The position numbers were made by a program, and so were the translations under genes. From the NCBI GenBank assembly GCA_002344795.1, contig DDUM01000002.1, positions 62,650 through 126,649 on the forward strand: a stretch of DNA of 64,000 nt. The letters run 5' to 3'. The notes under the pieces are model-generated. The model saw only the letters and a program-made list of their open reading frames with translations, had not been told where the DNA came from and ran no database searches. The stretch is from Flammeovirgaceae bacterium UBA2338 (GTDB taxonomy: Bacteria; Bacteroidota; Bacteroidia; Cytophagales; Cyclobacteriaceae). Below are positions 16,646 to 24,390 of this stretch, piece by piece (within the stretch, counting starts at the first letter, position 1; each line of letters opens with the position of its first letter).

Positions 16646-17149
16646 TTGGAACTACAAAAAGGAAACTTTATTCGGATTATAGACGCAAATCAAGGTATTA
16701 TTAAAAGCCTTTGTAAAGCCTATTATATATGTCCGGAAGATCAAAAAGATGCCTTTCAAGACATTATTCTACAGCTTTGGAAATCATTTGAGACATTTCG
16801 AGGAGAGTCCAAAATAAGCTCTTGGATTTATAGGATAAGTCTTAACACTGTGCTCACCAAAATCAAGAAGGGAAAAACGAAAATAGCCGCTGGGTCAATA
16901 GGCACCTCAGAATTGTCCATTTCTATAGCAATGGCAGATGGTGATATTGAGCTCCTAAACATTATAATTCAATCTTTAAAAGACCTGGATAAAGCGATCG
17001 TCATCCTTTATCTGGAAGGCTACAAGAACAAGGAAATTTCTCAAATTTTGAATCTCACTCCTACAAACGTAAGCACCAGATTAAACAGAGTGAGAGCAGA
17101 ACTAAAAATCAAATTTGAAAACCAGCACTATGAATTTAAACAACCTTAA
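16646..17149 (+). CDS. ECF-type RNA polymerase sigma factor
   Basis: 167-aa sigma-70 family protein of the extracytoplasmic-function class. Region 2 is seen in EDQKDAFQDIILQLWKSFETF followed by SKISSWIYRISLNTV. Region 4 is seen in KAIVILYLEGYKNKEISQIL followed by TPTNVSTRLNRVRAEL. No ATG is available in frame between the upstream stop (16613) and the conserved domain, so translation probably starts at TTG 16646. It overlaps the next small gene by 20 bases, and that gene overlaps lgt. The small downstream protein may be its regulator. Target promoters are unknown. Confidence 0.88.
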   Translation: MELQKGNFIRIIDANQGIIKSLCKAYYICPEDQKDAFQDIILQLWKSFETFRGESKISSWIYRISLNTVLTKIKKGKTKIAAGSIGTSELSISIAMADGDIELLNIIIQSLKDLDKAIVILYLEGYKNKEISQILNLTPTNVSTRLNRVRAELKIKFENQHYEFKQP

Positions 17150-17315
17150 ACCAGCTTGGCAACAGTTTCGGTTATTGAATTCCATGCAACCAATGGGTAA
17201 GGAAGAAATCCTATTTATTATTGAAGAAGCCGAAGGGTTGAGTATAAACAGAAACAGATTCCTGATTAACTTCATCATGTTTGCCGTCTTAATCATCTGT
17301 TGTCACGGGGGATGA
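17130..17315 (+). CDS. 61-aa sigma-factor-linked membrane protein
   Basis: 61-aa protein starting MNLNNLKPAWQQFRL. The N-terminal 35 residues are soluble and charged (KEEILFIIEEAEG), and the C-terminus is one hydrophobic segment (FLINFIMFAVLIICCHGG). It overlaps the sigma factor's 3' end by 20 bases and ends in an ATGA overlap with lgt, so all three are translated together. The position after an ECF sigma factor and the soluble-plus-membrane build resemble a minimal anti-sigma factor or sigma partner. I do not know the family well enough to name it; the role is inference. Confidence 0.7.
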   Translation: MNLNNLKPAWQQFRLLNSMQPMGKEEILFIIEEAEGLSINRNRFLINFIMFAVLIICCHGG

Positions 17316-18127
17316 TTTCTTACATCCTTTGGGACATTGATCCGCAACTATTTGATGGGTTTGAATTTCTTAGATGGTATGGTCTCTGTTGGGCGGTAGG
17401 TATGATTCTCGGATATCAAATCACGCTCAGAATTTACAAGGCAGAAGGCATTCCAACTTTAGAACTTGACAAACTCACCACGTATGTAATGATAGGAGCA
17501 ATTATTGGTGCTCGTTTTGGACACATTCTATTTTATGATCCAGTATACTATTTGAACAACCCAATAGAAGTTCTCCCCATACGAATTAATCCAACTTTCC
17601 AATTTACAGGACTTGCTGGTCTCGCAAGTCATGGAGGAATCTTGGGAGCTTTAATTGGTCTTTATCTCTATAATAGAAAATTCGAAAAGGATTACCTGTG
17701 GATGTTGGATAGATTGGTGATAGGTGGGGCTTTACTAGGTGGCTTTATTAGGATCGGCAATTTGATAAACTCCGAAATAATTGGGATTCCATCTCAACTT
17801 CCCTGGGCATTCGTATTTTCTCGCATCGATCAAACCCCGAGACATCCTACTCAGCTTTATGAAGCACTATTTTATCTAATAATATCTTTAACTCTATTTC
17901 TTATTTGGCGGTCACGGAAAGTTAGTAATTACAAAGGCTTTTTATTTGGGCTTGGTATATTCTTAATATTCTTGCAAAGATTTCTTGTGGAGTTTTTGAA
18001 GGAAAATCAGGTTGAATTTGAGGAGCAACTTATGCTGAACATGGGACAAACATTGAGTATACCGCTAATCCTCACTGGAATTTTTATTATGAATTGGAGC
18101 ATCAATAAGTTCGCCAACAAACAGTAA
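17312..18127 (+). CDS. lgt: Prolipoprotein diacylglyceryl transferase
   Basis: 271-aa integral inner-membrane enzyme that moves a diacylglyceryl group from phosphatidylglycerol to the lipobox cysteine of prolipoproteins, the first step of lipoprotein maturation. Conserved residues are in place: His in LASHGGILGA, the RIGNLINSE motif (Arg, Asn, Glu spaced as R143, N146 and E151 of E. coli Lgt), HPTQLYEAL, and Arg/Glu in LQRFLVEFLKE. I chose ATG 17312 (MISYILWDID), which overlaps the stop of the 61-aa gene and follows a purine-rich CACGGGGG. Its link to a sigma factor is unusual, and a second lgt may exist elsewhere in the genome. Confidence 0.92.
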   Translation: MISYILWDIDPQLFDGFEFLRWYGLCWAVGMILGYQITLRIYKAEGIPTLELDKLTTYVMIGAIIGARFGHILFYDPVYYLNNPIEVLPIRINPTFQFTGLAGLASHGGILGALIGLYLYNRKFEKDYLWMLDRLVIGGALLGGFIRIGNLINSEIIGIPSQLPWAFVFSRIDQTPRHPTQLYEALFYLIISLTLFLIWRSRKVSNYKGFLFGLGIFLIFLQRFLVEFLKENQVEFEEQLMLNMGQTLSIPLILTGIFIMNWSINKFANKQ

Positions 18128-18262
18128 GCCCAATAAGCACTTAGTTATTTTGTCAATTTCACTGTGTAAAACTATTGTTTAAAGTGAAGTTTAAGCCTTC
18201 CGACCTTACAAACTCAAAATGAGTTTCCTTTCTTTCCTCTACAATTTTGTAGTTTGGTCTCT

Positions 18263-18685
18263 GTGAAAAAGACCATTTTCCTATATGGATTGGCATTGGC
18301 TGTGCTCATTCTCATTATGAGAGTGATTGAGTATCGTTTTTTGGTGCGTGATCTCACCCTGGAGTTTTATATAGGGATTGTGGCTGTATTTTTTACCGCT
18401 TTAGGAATATGGGTGGGGCTAAGGTTCACCCGCAAGAAGGTGGTCGTGATCCATCCTGAGTTTCAATTCAATGAGAAAGAGCAATCCCAACGGGGCATCA
18501 GTAAGCGGGAGTTAGAGGTATTGGAACTGATGGCACAAGGTCTCGCCAATCAGGAGATTGCAGACAAATTGTTTGTTTCATTAAATACAGTGAAAACACA
18601 TTCTTCTAACCTTTTTTCTAAGTTGGGGGTGAGCAGAAGAACACAGGCCATTCAGAAAGCAAAAGAATTAAACCTAATCCCCTAG
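18263..18685 (+). CDS. Membrane-anchored LuxR-type transcription regulator
   Basis: 140-aa protein with two N-terminal membrane helices (IFLYGLALAVLILIM and FYIGIVAVFFTALGIWVGL) and a C-terminal LuxR/FixJ-type helix-turn-helix (SKRELEVLELMAQGLANQEI followed by LNTVKTHSSNLFSKLGV). There is no receiver domain. I chose GTG 18263 (MKKTIFLYGL) because it begins a normal first helix. It is followed by a DUF4199 membrane protein, a pairing I recall from many Bacteroidota genomes. The signal it senses is unknown. Its 5' end is partly duplicated at 16429-16491. Confidence 0.88.
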   Translation: MKKTIFLYGLALAVLILIMRVIEYRFLVRDLTLEFYIGIVAVFFTALGIWVGLRFTRKKVVVIHPEFQFNEKEQSQRGISKRELEVLELMAQGLANQEIADKLFVSLNTVKTHSSNLFSKLGVSRRTQAIQKAKELNLIP

Positions 18686-18801
18686 TCCTTAAGGGTGATT
18701 CTAGCTATGAGCCGCCAATTCACCCGAAAGAATGAGTGGGATTTAATTCGTATTCCACACATTTGATCATAAATTCATTGGTTCACAATAAACTAAACAC
18801 T

Positions 18802-19338
18802 ATGAGGAAAGTAGTTTTAACATTTGGTTTGATCGCAGGGCTCATCGTTACCACACTTATGCTTGTCTCCATGCCGCTGATGGGCAATGGCACCATCAGT
18901 TTTGAAAACGGTGAACTGTTTGGGTATACGTCAATGATCATTGCACTCTCCATGATTTACTTTGGAGTGAGATCATTTCGTGATAATCACAATCATGGTG
19001 TGCTTTCCTTTGGCAAGGGTTTTCAGGTGGGTATTCTCATTGCAGCCATCGCAGCTGTTATTTATGCATCGGGCTGGGAGGTGTATTTGAGTACTTCCTC
19101 CGGAGATTTTATGGAGCAGTACACAACACAATACCTGGTGCAGATGGAAAAGAAAGGTGCATCCACTACCGAAATAGAAGAGATGAAAGTAGAGATGAAC
19201 AGTATGGCGGAAATGTATAAGAATCCATTGATCCGATTTGGGATGACGTTGATGGAAATCGTTCCAGTGGGTTTGATTATTACTTTATTGAGTGCGTTTC
19301 TGCTAAAGCGAAACGACAATATAAATCAGGCTACATAA
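18802..19338 (+). CDS. DUF4199 family membrane protein
   Basis: 178-aa protein of the DUF4199 family, which is largely confined to Bacteroidota. It begins MRKVVLTFGLIAGLIVTTLM at ATG 18802 and has four hydrophobic segments: residues near 5-25, 40-60, 75-95 and 150-170. Between the third and fourth helices lies a soluble, mostly helical insert with FMEQYTTQYLVQMEKKG and EMYKNPLIRFGMTLMEI, which is typical of the family. The function is unknown. It follows the LuxR-type gene in the same direction and is probably controlled with or by it. Confidence 0.88.
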   Translation: MRKVVLTFGLIAGLIVTTLMLVSMPLMGNGTISFENGELFGYTSMIIALSMIYFGVRSFRDNHNHGVLSFGKGFQVGILIAAIAAVIYASGWEVYLSTSSGDFMEQYTTQYLVQMEKKGASTTEIEEMKVEMNSMAEMYKNPLIRFGMTLMEIVPVGLIITLLSAFLLKRNDNINQAT

Positions 19339-19341
19339 ATT

Positions 19342-19417
19342 CTTGTGCCTTAGTGCCTTATTGCCTTGGTGGCGAATTAGGTATTACTGCCGCCACTAAG
19401 TCACTAAGTCACAAAGG
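19342..19417. repeat. CTTAGTG-family imperfect inverted repeat
   Basis: The left arm CCTTAGTGCCTTATTGCC, ending in GGTGGCG by 19374, faces the right arm CGCCACTAAGTCACTAAG (from 19391). About 21 of 27 positions pair. Each arm is itself built from short CCTTAGTG-like units. It is the same family as the elements in the array at 13.7-14.1 kb and at 49.98 and 52.73 kb. It lies between the DUF4199 gene and the VOC gene. Confidence 0.75.
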
Positions 19418-19446
19418 ATAAAATACTATTTATAAAATTGATTTAG

Positions 19447-20136
19447 ATGCAATCACTTGTACACACCCCCACCAACGATATCAAAAACAGTCTGGAGTTT
19501 TATCAGAAGCTGGAATTTAAAGTATTGAAAGATAAAACACGAACACTCGTAACAGACGGAAAAGCTGTGATTGAAATCAATCCTGATCGTTTTGCCAGGG
19601 CCGGGGTGAAGTTGTATAAGAAGAGCTGGTCAAAAGAAATTGCACTGTTGAAGAAGCTCACCACTGTTCACAAAACAAAGGAGGGATTTTTATTGAGTGA
19701 TGCGAGTAATGTATGGATTTACCTGCAGGAGGGAGAATTGAAATTAAAACACAAACCAACCAAAACTTCTTTTAGTGTTTTGGGCAATTATGCGGGACTG
19801 AGTTTAGAATCTTTGGACATTGAGCGTTCAGTGGCAGTTTGGAAGGCATTGGGGTTTGAAACCAATGGTTCGCCAGAACAAGGTTGGGTAGCCTGCAAGA
19901 ATGATGATGAGTTGGTGGTTAATGTTATGAAACCGTTGATGTGCCCACATCTCTTTTTTAACCCATCGTTGACTTACTTCAATGGCAAGGAGAACAACCC
20001 CAAAGTGATTAAAAAAATAAGATCATTAAAAATTTCTATTACAGAAGAGATTACCCACTTCAATGATAAGGGTATTGTGGACAATGTGATTATCCGCGAT
20101 CCGGGTGGTTATGGTTTTTTTATTTTCAACGATTAA
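19447..20136 (+). CDS. VOC (glyoxalase/bleomycin resistance) superfamily protein
   Basis: 229-aa protein built from two vicinal-oxygen-chelate (VOC) modules. The first begins SLVHTPTNDIKNSLEFYQKL and the second is marked by YAGLSLESLDIERSVAVWKALGF. VOC proteins are metal enzymes (glyoxalases, dioxygenases) or ligand-binding resistance proteins. The usual His/Glu metal ligands are not evident in the first module, so catalysis is uncertain. The C-terminus IIRDPGGYGFFIFND ends a typical VOC strand. Another VOC gene follows after 12 bases, suggesting a two-gene unit. Confidence 0.8.
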   Translation: MQSLVHTPTNDIKNSLEFYQKLEFKVLKDKTRTLVTDGKAVIEINPDRFARAGVKLYKKSWSKEIALLKKLTTVHKTKEGFLLSDASNVWIYLQEGELKLKHKPTKTSFSVLGNYAGLSLESLDIERSVAVWKALGFETNGSPEQGWVACKNDDELVVNVMKPLMCPHLFFNPSLTYFNGKENNPKVIKKIRSLKISITEEITHFNDKGIVDNVIIRDPGGYGFFIFND

Positions 20137-20148
20137 TAAATTAAAAAA

Positions 20149-20520
20149 ATGAAATTAGGTGCGTTTTCCGTAAGCCTCAATGTCAAGGACTTGAAGGCTT
20201 CAAAACAATTTTATGAGAAAATCGGCTTTTCTGTTTTTGCAGGGGAGATGGAAAGGAATTACCTGATCATGAAAAATGGAAACGCGTTGATTGGCCTCTT
20301 TCAGGGTATGTTTGATAAAAATATTTTAACCTTCAATCCGGGATGGGATGAAAATGCCAATGCACTGGATTCGTTTGAGGATGTCAGAGATATTCAGAAA
20401 AAATTTAAAAGCAAGGGACTTTCACTTACTTCTGAAGCTGATGAAAGTTCTTCCGGGCCGGCAAGTATTACTTTGATTGACCCGGATGAAAACCCGATAC
20501 TCATTGATCAGCACGTTTAA
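20149..20520 (+). CDS. VOC family protein (glyoxalase-like)
   Basis: 123-aa single-domain VOC protein. The N-terminus KLGAFSVSLNVKDLKASKQF, followed by YEKIGF, is the standard beta-alpha-beta start of the fold. The C-terminal ITLIDPDENPILIDQHV ends it. Similar proteins are annotated as glyoxalases or extradiol-dioxygenase-like, but no substrate can be read from the sequence. It lies 12 bases after the two-module VOC gene and converges with the LytTR regulator gene 17 bases away. Confidence 0.85.
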   Translation: MKLGAFSVSLNVKDLKASKQFYEKIGFSVFAGEMERNYLIMKNGNALIGLFQGMFDKNILTFNPGWDENANALDSFEDVRDIQKKFKSKGLSLTSEADESSSGPASITLIDPDENPILIDQHV

Positions 20521-20537
20521 AGAAGTGGGATTACGGG

Positions 20538-21281
20538 TTAGCTGATCCATTGTCTGAAGACGGGCGCAGTTTCTTTGCTGATGTATACCTCTTCCTTACA
20601 ATCAGGGGTCAGGTGAATTTTGATTTTACCGTTGTCGGGTTTGAACTTTTCAATGGCATTGAGGCAGCAAAGGTATTTTCTATTGATGCGAAAAAATTTG
20701 GAGGGGTCTACAATCTCTTCCAATTCACTGATGGTTTTATCAACGATCAATTGCCTTCCGTTAAAGTCTTTGGCGAAAACAATTTTATGTTCAGTGAAAA
20801 AGTAGGCGGTGTCGTTGAGATTGAGGGCAATAAACTCCGTGCCTTTTTTTGCCAGAATTCGCTCCTTGGAGGAAGGAGATTGGATATGGTTGAGAATTTT
20901 TAGGAGGTTACCTTGTAAAAAATGCTCCTGAAGTTTTTTTACTTTTTCCAATGAGCGAGTCAATTTTTCCTCCGTAATGGGTTTAAGAAGATAGTCCACC
21001 GAGTTGAACTCAAATGACTCCATAATATACTTGTCATAAGCGGTTGTAAAAACCACGGGAAACTTTACAGGGTGTTGTTTGAATATTTCAAAAGAGTGAT
21101 CATCGGATAATTGAATGTCCACAAATGCCAGATCGGGCTCAGCATTGTTTTTCAACCACTGTAAAGTTTCTTTTACACTTCCCAATTGAGCGATCACTTC
21201 AATGGAGGGGTCGATTACTCTAAGCATGGCTTCCAGCTTGGCGCGCGCTGGCAATTCATCTTCAATGATAATTGTTCTCAT
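20538..21281 (-). CDS. LytTR-family response regulator
   Basis: 247-aa two-component response regulator. The N-terminal receiver domain has the acidic pocket (IIEDELPAR), the phosphorylated Asp in LAFVDIQLSDDHSF and Lys in YLLKPITEEKL. The C-terminal LytTR DNA-binding domain runs from about residue 140 (ILAKKGTEFIALNLNDTAYF to FFRINRKYLCCLNAI). It should be phosphorylated by the sensor kinase encoded just upstream, whose stop codon it overlaps by four bases. Targets are unknown, though the divergent SRPBCC gene at 22416 is a candidate by position. Confidence 0.93.
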   Translation of the reverse strand: MRTIIIEDELPARAKLEAMLRVIDPSIEVIAQLGSVKETLQWLKNNAEPDLAFVDIQLSDDHSFEIFKQHPVKFPVVFTTAYDKYIMESFEFNSVDYLLKPITEEKLTRSLEKVKKLQEHFLQGNLLKILNHIQSPSSKERILAKKGTEFIALNLNDTAYFFTEHKIVFAKDFNGRQLIVDKTISELEEIVDPSKFFRINRKYLCCLNAIEKFKPDNGKIKIHLTPDCKEEVYISKETAPVFRQWIS

Positions 21282-22363
21282 GACGGGTTGAGTGGGGTAA
21301 GTGGAAGGCTAACAATAAATTTTCCGTTCTCCTGATAGGCTTCAATCGGGTTACCTGTTATTAATTGAAATCGCTCTGCAAGATTTTTTAATCCAATTTG
21401 TGAAGAGTTCTGTTTATTTCCTTTCTCCTGTATTTCATTGATAATGATCAACTGATTATCTCGAACATCCACATCGATATGCAATGGCTTTTGCTCGCTG
21501 ATTTCATTGTGCTTCACTGCATTTTCAAAGGCTACAAAAACTGAAGTAGGGGGTATCAAATAATCTTTTTCCGCAGACCCATTGAATTGCTTTTTAATGA
21601 TCAGTGCTTTTCCGAAGCGCAGGTGCAACAGATCTGTGTAACGATGAGTAAACTCCAACTCATCTTCTAGCAGTACCAGCGTATGGTCTTTTTGAATCAG
21701 TATGTAGCGATAGACCTCAGCAAGGTTTTCAGTAAAGAGCAATGCTTTCTCCCCATCCCACTTTATCAAATAGGAAAGGGTGTTTAGAGAGTTGAACATA
21801 AAATGAGGATCCACCTGATTCTTGAGTGCTGTCAATTCAGCTTCGGCCCGGGCACGTTGCAATTGTTCGTTTTTTAGGGTCTCACTTTCTTTTTCTTTTA
21901 CCAGAAAAACAGTTTCATAAATGTGAGTCACAAACAACACACAAATCACGTTGATCAATACCACCATTTGAATAGCACTCCAGTCCGTTTTGGGGAATCC
22001 CGCCCAAATGTACCAGAGACAAAGCCAGGCAATGGTAAGGGGTGCGGTATAGAAAACATTGTTCATTAAAAGCAGAATCAGTTTTTCAACAGGTTTATCA
22101 AACCAGGTAAAGCGCTTGCGTGTGCGAAACAATAGATAACGATTTCCTTGCCAAATGAGAAAGGCCAATGAGATAAAATATAAATAGCCTTGCCAGTAAG
22201 AAAAATCGGTGAATGTAAGTGTGCCAAATAATCCGGTGACGTTGGGAATCAGTAACCCAAAAAAGGGGATGCCTATCCACCTGAAAGTATTGTCATCCAG
22301 TTTGATTTCTGAATGAGCATTCCTTTTTTCCGTTTCGTACTCTGATTGTTCCGATTCAGGCAT
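21278..22363 (-). CDS. LytS-type sensor histidine kinase
   Basis: 361-aa membrane sensor kinase of the LytS/YehU type (His_kinase PF06580). Four hydrophobic segments lie between residues about 30 and 165. A short coiled linker (EKESETLKNEQLQRARAEAE) leads to the phosphorylation site QVDPHFMFNSLNTLSYLI. The ATPase part has FENAVKHNE and QIGLKNLAERF. It lacks a large sensory domain, so the signal is probably sensed within the membrane region. It overlaps the response regulator by four bases and is divergent from the SRPBCC gene with 52 bases between them. Confidence 0.93.
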   Translation of the reverse strand: MPESEQSEYETEKRNAHSEIKLDDNTFRWIGIPFFGLLIPNVTGLFGTLTFTDFSYWQGYLYFISLAFLIWQGNRYLLFRTRKRFTWFDKPVEKLILLLMNNVFYTAPLTIAWLCLWYIWAGFPKTDWSAIQMVVLINVICVLFVTHIYETVFLVKEKESETLKNEQLQRARAEAELTALKNQVDPHFMFNSLNTLSYLIKWDGEKALLFTENLAEVYRYILIQKDHTLVLLEDELEFTHRYTDLLHLRFGKALIIKKQFNGSAEKDYLIPPTSVFVAFENAVKHNEISEQKPLHIDVDVRDNQLIIINEIQEKGNKQNSSQIGLKNLAERFQLITGNPIEAYQENGKFIVSLPLTPLNPS

Positions 22364-22415
22364 TTTATTTCCTTTTGTATGGATAAAGTTCGCAAATTCA
22401 ATTCAGAATCAACGT

Positions 22416-22955
22416 ATGAAACTTATTTATCAAATCATATTGACGATCACAATGATACTAACTGGAAGTAAAAGTAGTGCGCAAATTTTTGAGAGTGAGA
22501 GGATTTCACATGAGGCAACTATTCAATTGAACGGTGTTATTGAAGAAGTGTTTCCGCTATTCGGGCCCATTAAAGAGATGGACTGGGCGCCAGGTTGGAG
22601 TCCGGAAATTTTATTCACCACCACAGCGGAAGTTGATGAACATATGATATTCAAAACCAAAGGAAAGTTTGAGGGTGAGGAAGATTATATCTGGGTGGTA
22701 TCTCAATTTGCTCCAAAACAATTTTTCATTGAATACACAATAAGCACCAAGGAACGTATCTGGTTTGTTAGGGTACAATGCAGCGCTCAAGAGGGTACGA
22801 CCATAGCGAAGGTAAAGTATACTTTTACAGGATTGACTAAACAGGGAAATGAACTTAACAAAATAGCACTAGAAAAAATGTTTGAGCATAATTTAAAGGA
22901 TTGGGAGGAAGCGATAAACCACTATCTTCATACAGGAAGAAAAATTGATCAGTAA
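22416..22955 (+). CDS. Secreted SRPBCC-like protein
   Basis: 179-aa protein with a signal peptide (MKLIYQIILTITMILTG, cleavage after KSSAQ) and a START/SRPBCC-like fold. The region SHEATIQLNGVIEEVFPLFG and the closing helix ALEKMFEHNLKDWEEAINHYL match the polyketide cyclase/lipid-transfer pattern. Such domains bind hydrophobic ligands in a deep cavity. A periplasmic location is unusual for this fold but follows from the leader. It sits divergently next to the LytS-LytT pair and is followed by a DUF1761 membrane protein. Confidence 0.75.
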   Translation: MKLIYQIILTITMILTGSKSSAQIFESERISHEATIQLNGVIEEVFPLFGPIKEMDWAPGWSPEILFTTTAEVDEHMIFKTKGKFEGEEDYIWVVSQFAPKQFFIEYTISTKERIWFVRVQCSAQEGTTIAKVKYTFTGLTKQGNELNKIALEKMFEHNLKDWEEAINHYLHTGRKIDQ

Positions 22956-22984
22956 TTGATTAGAAATTAACTAACAACTTAACT

Positions 22985-23389
22985 ATGGATACATCATACT
23001 TAAACTATTGGGCCATTCTTGTTTCAGCATTGTCTACTTTTTTAGTTGGAGGGCTTTGGTATTCACCAGCTGTATTTGGTAAGGCCTGGATGAAAGAGAA
23101 TGGATTGACAGAGGAAGATTTGAAGAAGGGGAATATGGCCAAGATATTTGGCCTGGCTTTTTTGATGGGGCTGATTGCAGCCATCAATCTGGCCATGTTC
23201 ATGGGACCGGAAGCCGATCTTTCTTTTGGTGCCTTTGCCGGTTTTGCTGCAGGAGCTGGATGGGTAGCCACCTTTGTGGGAACGCACTATTTATTTGAAC
23301 GAAAATCATTTAAATTATTTCTGATTAATGCAGGCTATAGTATTGTGGCACTCACGATTATGGGGGTCATAATTGGCGCCTGGAAATAA
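22985..23389 (+). CDS. DUF1761 family membrane protein
   Basis: 134-aa integral membrane protein of the DUF1761 family. The N-terminal helix contains the family motif FLVGGLWYSPAVFGKAWM. It is followed by a short polar stretch and three more helices (FGLAFLMGLIAAINLAMF, GAFAGFAAGAGWVATFVG and AGYSIVALTIMGVIIGA). The function is unknown. It lies 29 bases after the secreted SRPBCC gene and 50 bases before another SRPBCC gene, all in one direction, so the four genes from 22416 to 24390 may be one transcript. Confidence 0.88.
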   Translation: MDTSYLNYWAILVSALSTFLVGGLWYSPAVFGKAWMKENGLTEEDLKKGNMAKIFGLAFLMGLIAAINLAMFMGPEADLSFGAFAGFAAGAGWVATFVGTHYLFERKSFKLFLINAGYSIVALTIMGVIIGAWK

Positions 23390-23439
23390 TTAGCGAGGTC
23401 AGGCGGTTAAGTGATCGCTTCTTTAACGTTTGAATAATC

Positions 23440-23880
23440 ATGAAAAAGGTTGAGGTAACAATTGGTATTGATGTTCCTTCTAAATTGGTAATTCAGGCTT
23501 TTACTGATGAACAGATGCTGTCCGCGTGGTGGTCTGTAGAAAGTGCACTTATTGGGGAACAACCTGGTGGAGTTTATACATTGACATGGGGAATTTCTGA
23601 AAATGGATTTCGTTTTGTGTCCACTGGAAAAATTAAGGAATATGATGCAGGGAGTAAGTTAGTGATTGACAATTTTATTTATCTAAATCCAGAAAGACCA
23701 ATGCTTGGACCAATGACACTAACAATCAAGACCATCCCCAAAGATGGAGGGAGTGAAGTTTACTTATGTCAGGAGGGTTATCAAACAGGGGAGGATTGGG
23801 AGTGGTACTATGAAGCAGTGAAAGAGGCGTGGCCGAAGATGATGAGGGTGTTGAAAAATTATCTTGAAAAGAATTTCTAA
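23440..23880 (+). CDS. SRPBCC / AHSA1 domain protein
   Basis: 146-aa cytoplasmic protein of the AHSA1 branch of the SRPBCC fold, named for the activator of Hsp90 ATPase. The N-terminus VEVTIGIDVPSKLVIQAFTD, the DEQMLSAWWSVESALIGEQPG segment and the final helix YYEAVKEAWPKMMRVLKNYL are characteristic. Bacterial members probably bind small hydrophobic ligands; no substrate or partner is known here. No signal peptide is present. Confidence 0.87.
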   Translation: MKKVEVTIGIDVPSKLVIQAFTDEQMLSAWWSVESALIGEQPGGVYTLTWGISENGFRFVSTGKIKEYDAGSKLVIDNFIYLNPERPMLGPMTLTIKTIPKDGGSEVYLCQEGYQTGEDWEWYYEAVKEAWPKMMRVLKNYLEKNF

Positions 23881-23925
23881 AATACACTTCAATCAGGGTA
23901 GGTCAACTCATTTAAAAATAACAAC

Positions 23926-24390
23926 ATGAAAAAATATTTGTTCGTCTTTATTATTCTCTTCAGTTGCTCTTTAAAGTCTGGAGAGAATAGGAAGTCAAAT
24001 AAGTTTGAAAGCCTCGAGGGTGAATGGCGCAACCTGACCTTAAAAGTAGAGTTGGATAAAAAACAGGGCAGACCGAGCAGCATATTTGAGGTAAATGAAA
24101 ATACATGGGAGGAGCAATTACAAATAAGACCTATTCGCACCTATTTCAGAAATGATGGGACGTTCAATTCTGAACATTTCAATTTGCAGGATAGCCTCGT
24201 GTTAAATCCCAGCGGATCATGGACTGCTACTGACGGAGAGATTACCATGATGACAACTCAGCCCTTTTCAGATACAACAATGTGTACTTATACGATTAAA
24301 GGAAATGTGGTCACCTTTGGTTGTTGGGTAGATTGGGATGAAGATGGTGAAAAGGATGATTGGTACCTGGGAACTCAGAAGAAATACTGA
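23926..24390 (+). CDS. Hypothetical lipoprotein, lipocalin-like
   Basis: 154-aa protein that I do not recognise as a named family. It has a short leader with a possible lipobox (FIILFSCSLKSG). The mature part is strand-rich: LEGEWRNLTLKVE, TYFRNDGTFNSEH, PSGSWTATDGEITMM, CTYTIKGNVVTFGCWVDW. The order 'GEW ... DGTF ... GSW ... GE' is reminiscent of lipocalin-like DUF families of Bacteroidota, which is inference. It ends at 24390, and the convergent propeller gene ends at 24391, so there is no space for a separate terminator. Confidence 0.7.
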   Translation: MKKYLFVFIILFSCSLKSGENRKSNKFESLEGEWRNLTLKVELDKKQGRPSSIFEVNENTWEEQLQIRPIRTYFRNDGTFNSEHFNLQDSLVLNPSGSWTATDGEITMMTTQPFSDTTMCTYTIKGNVVTFGCWVDWDEDGEKDDWYLGTQKKY

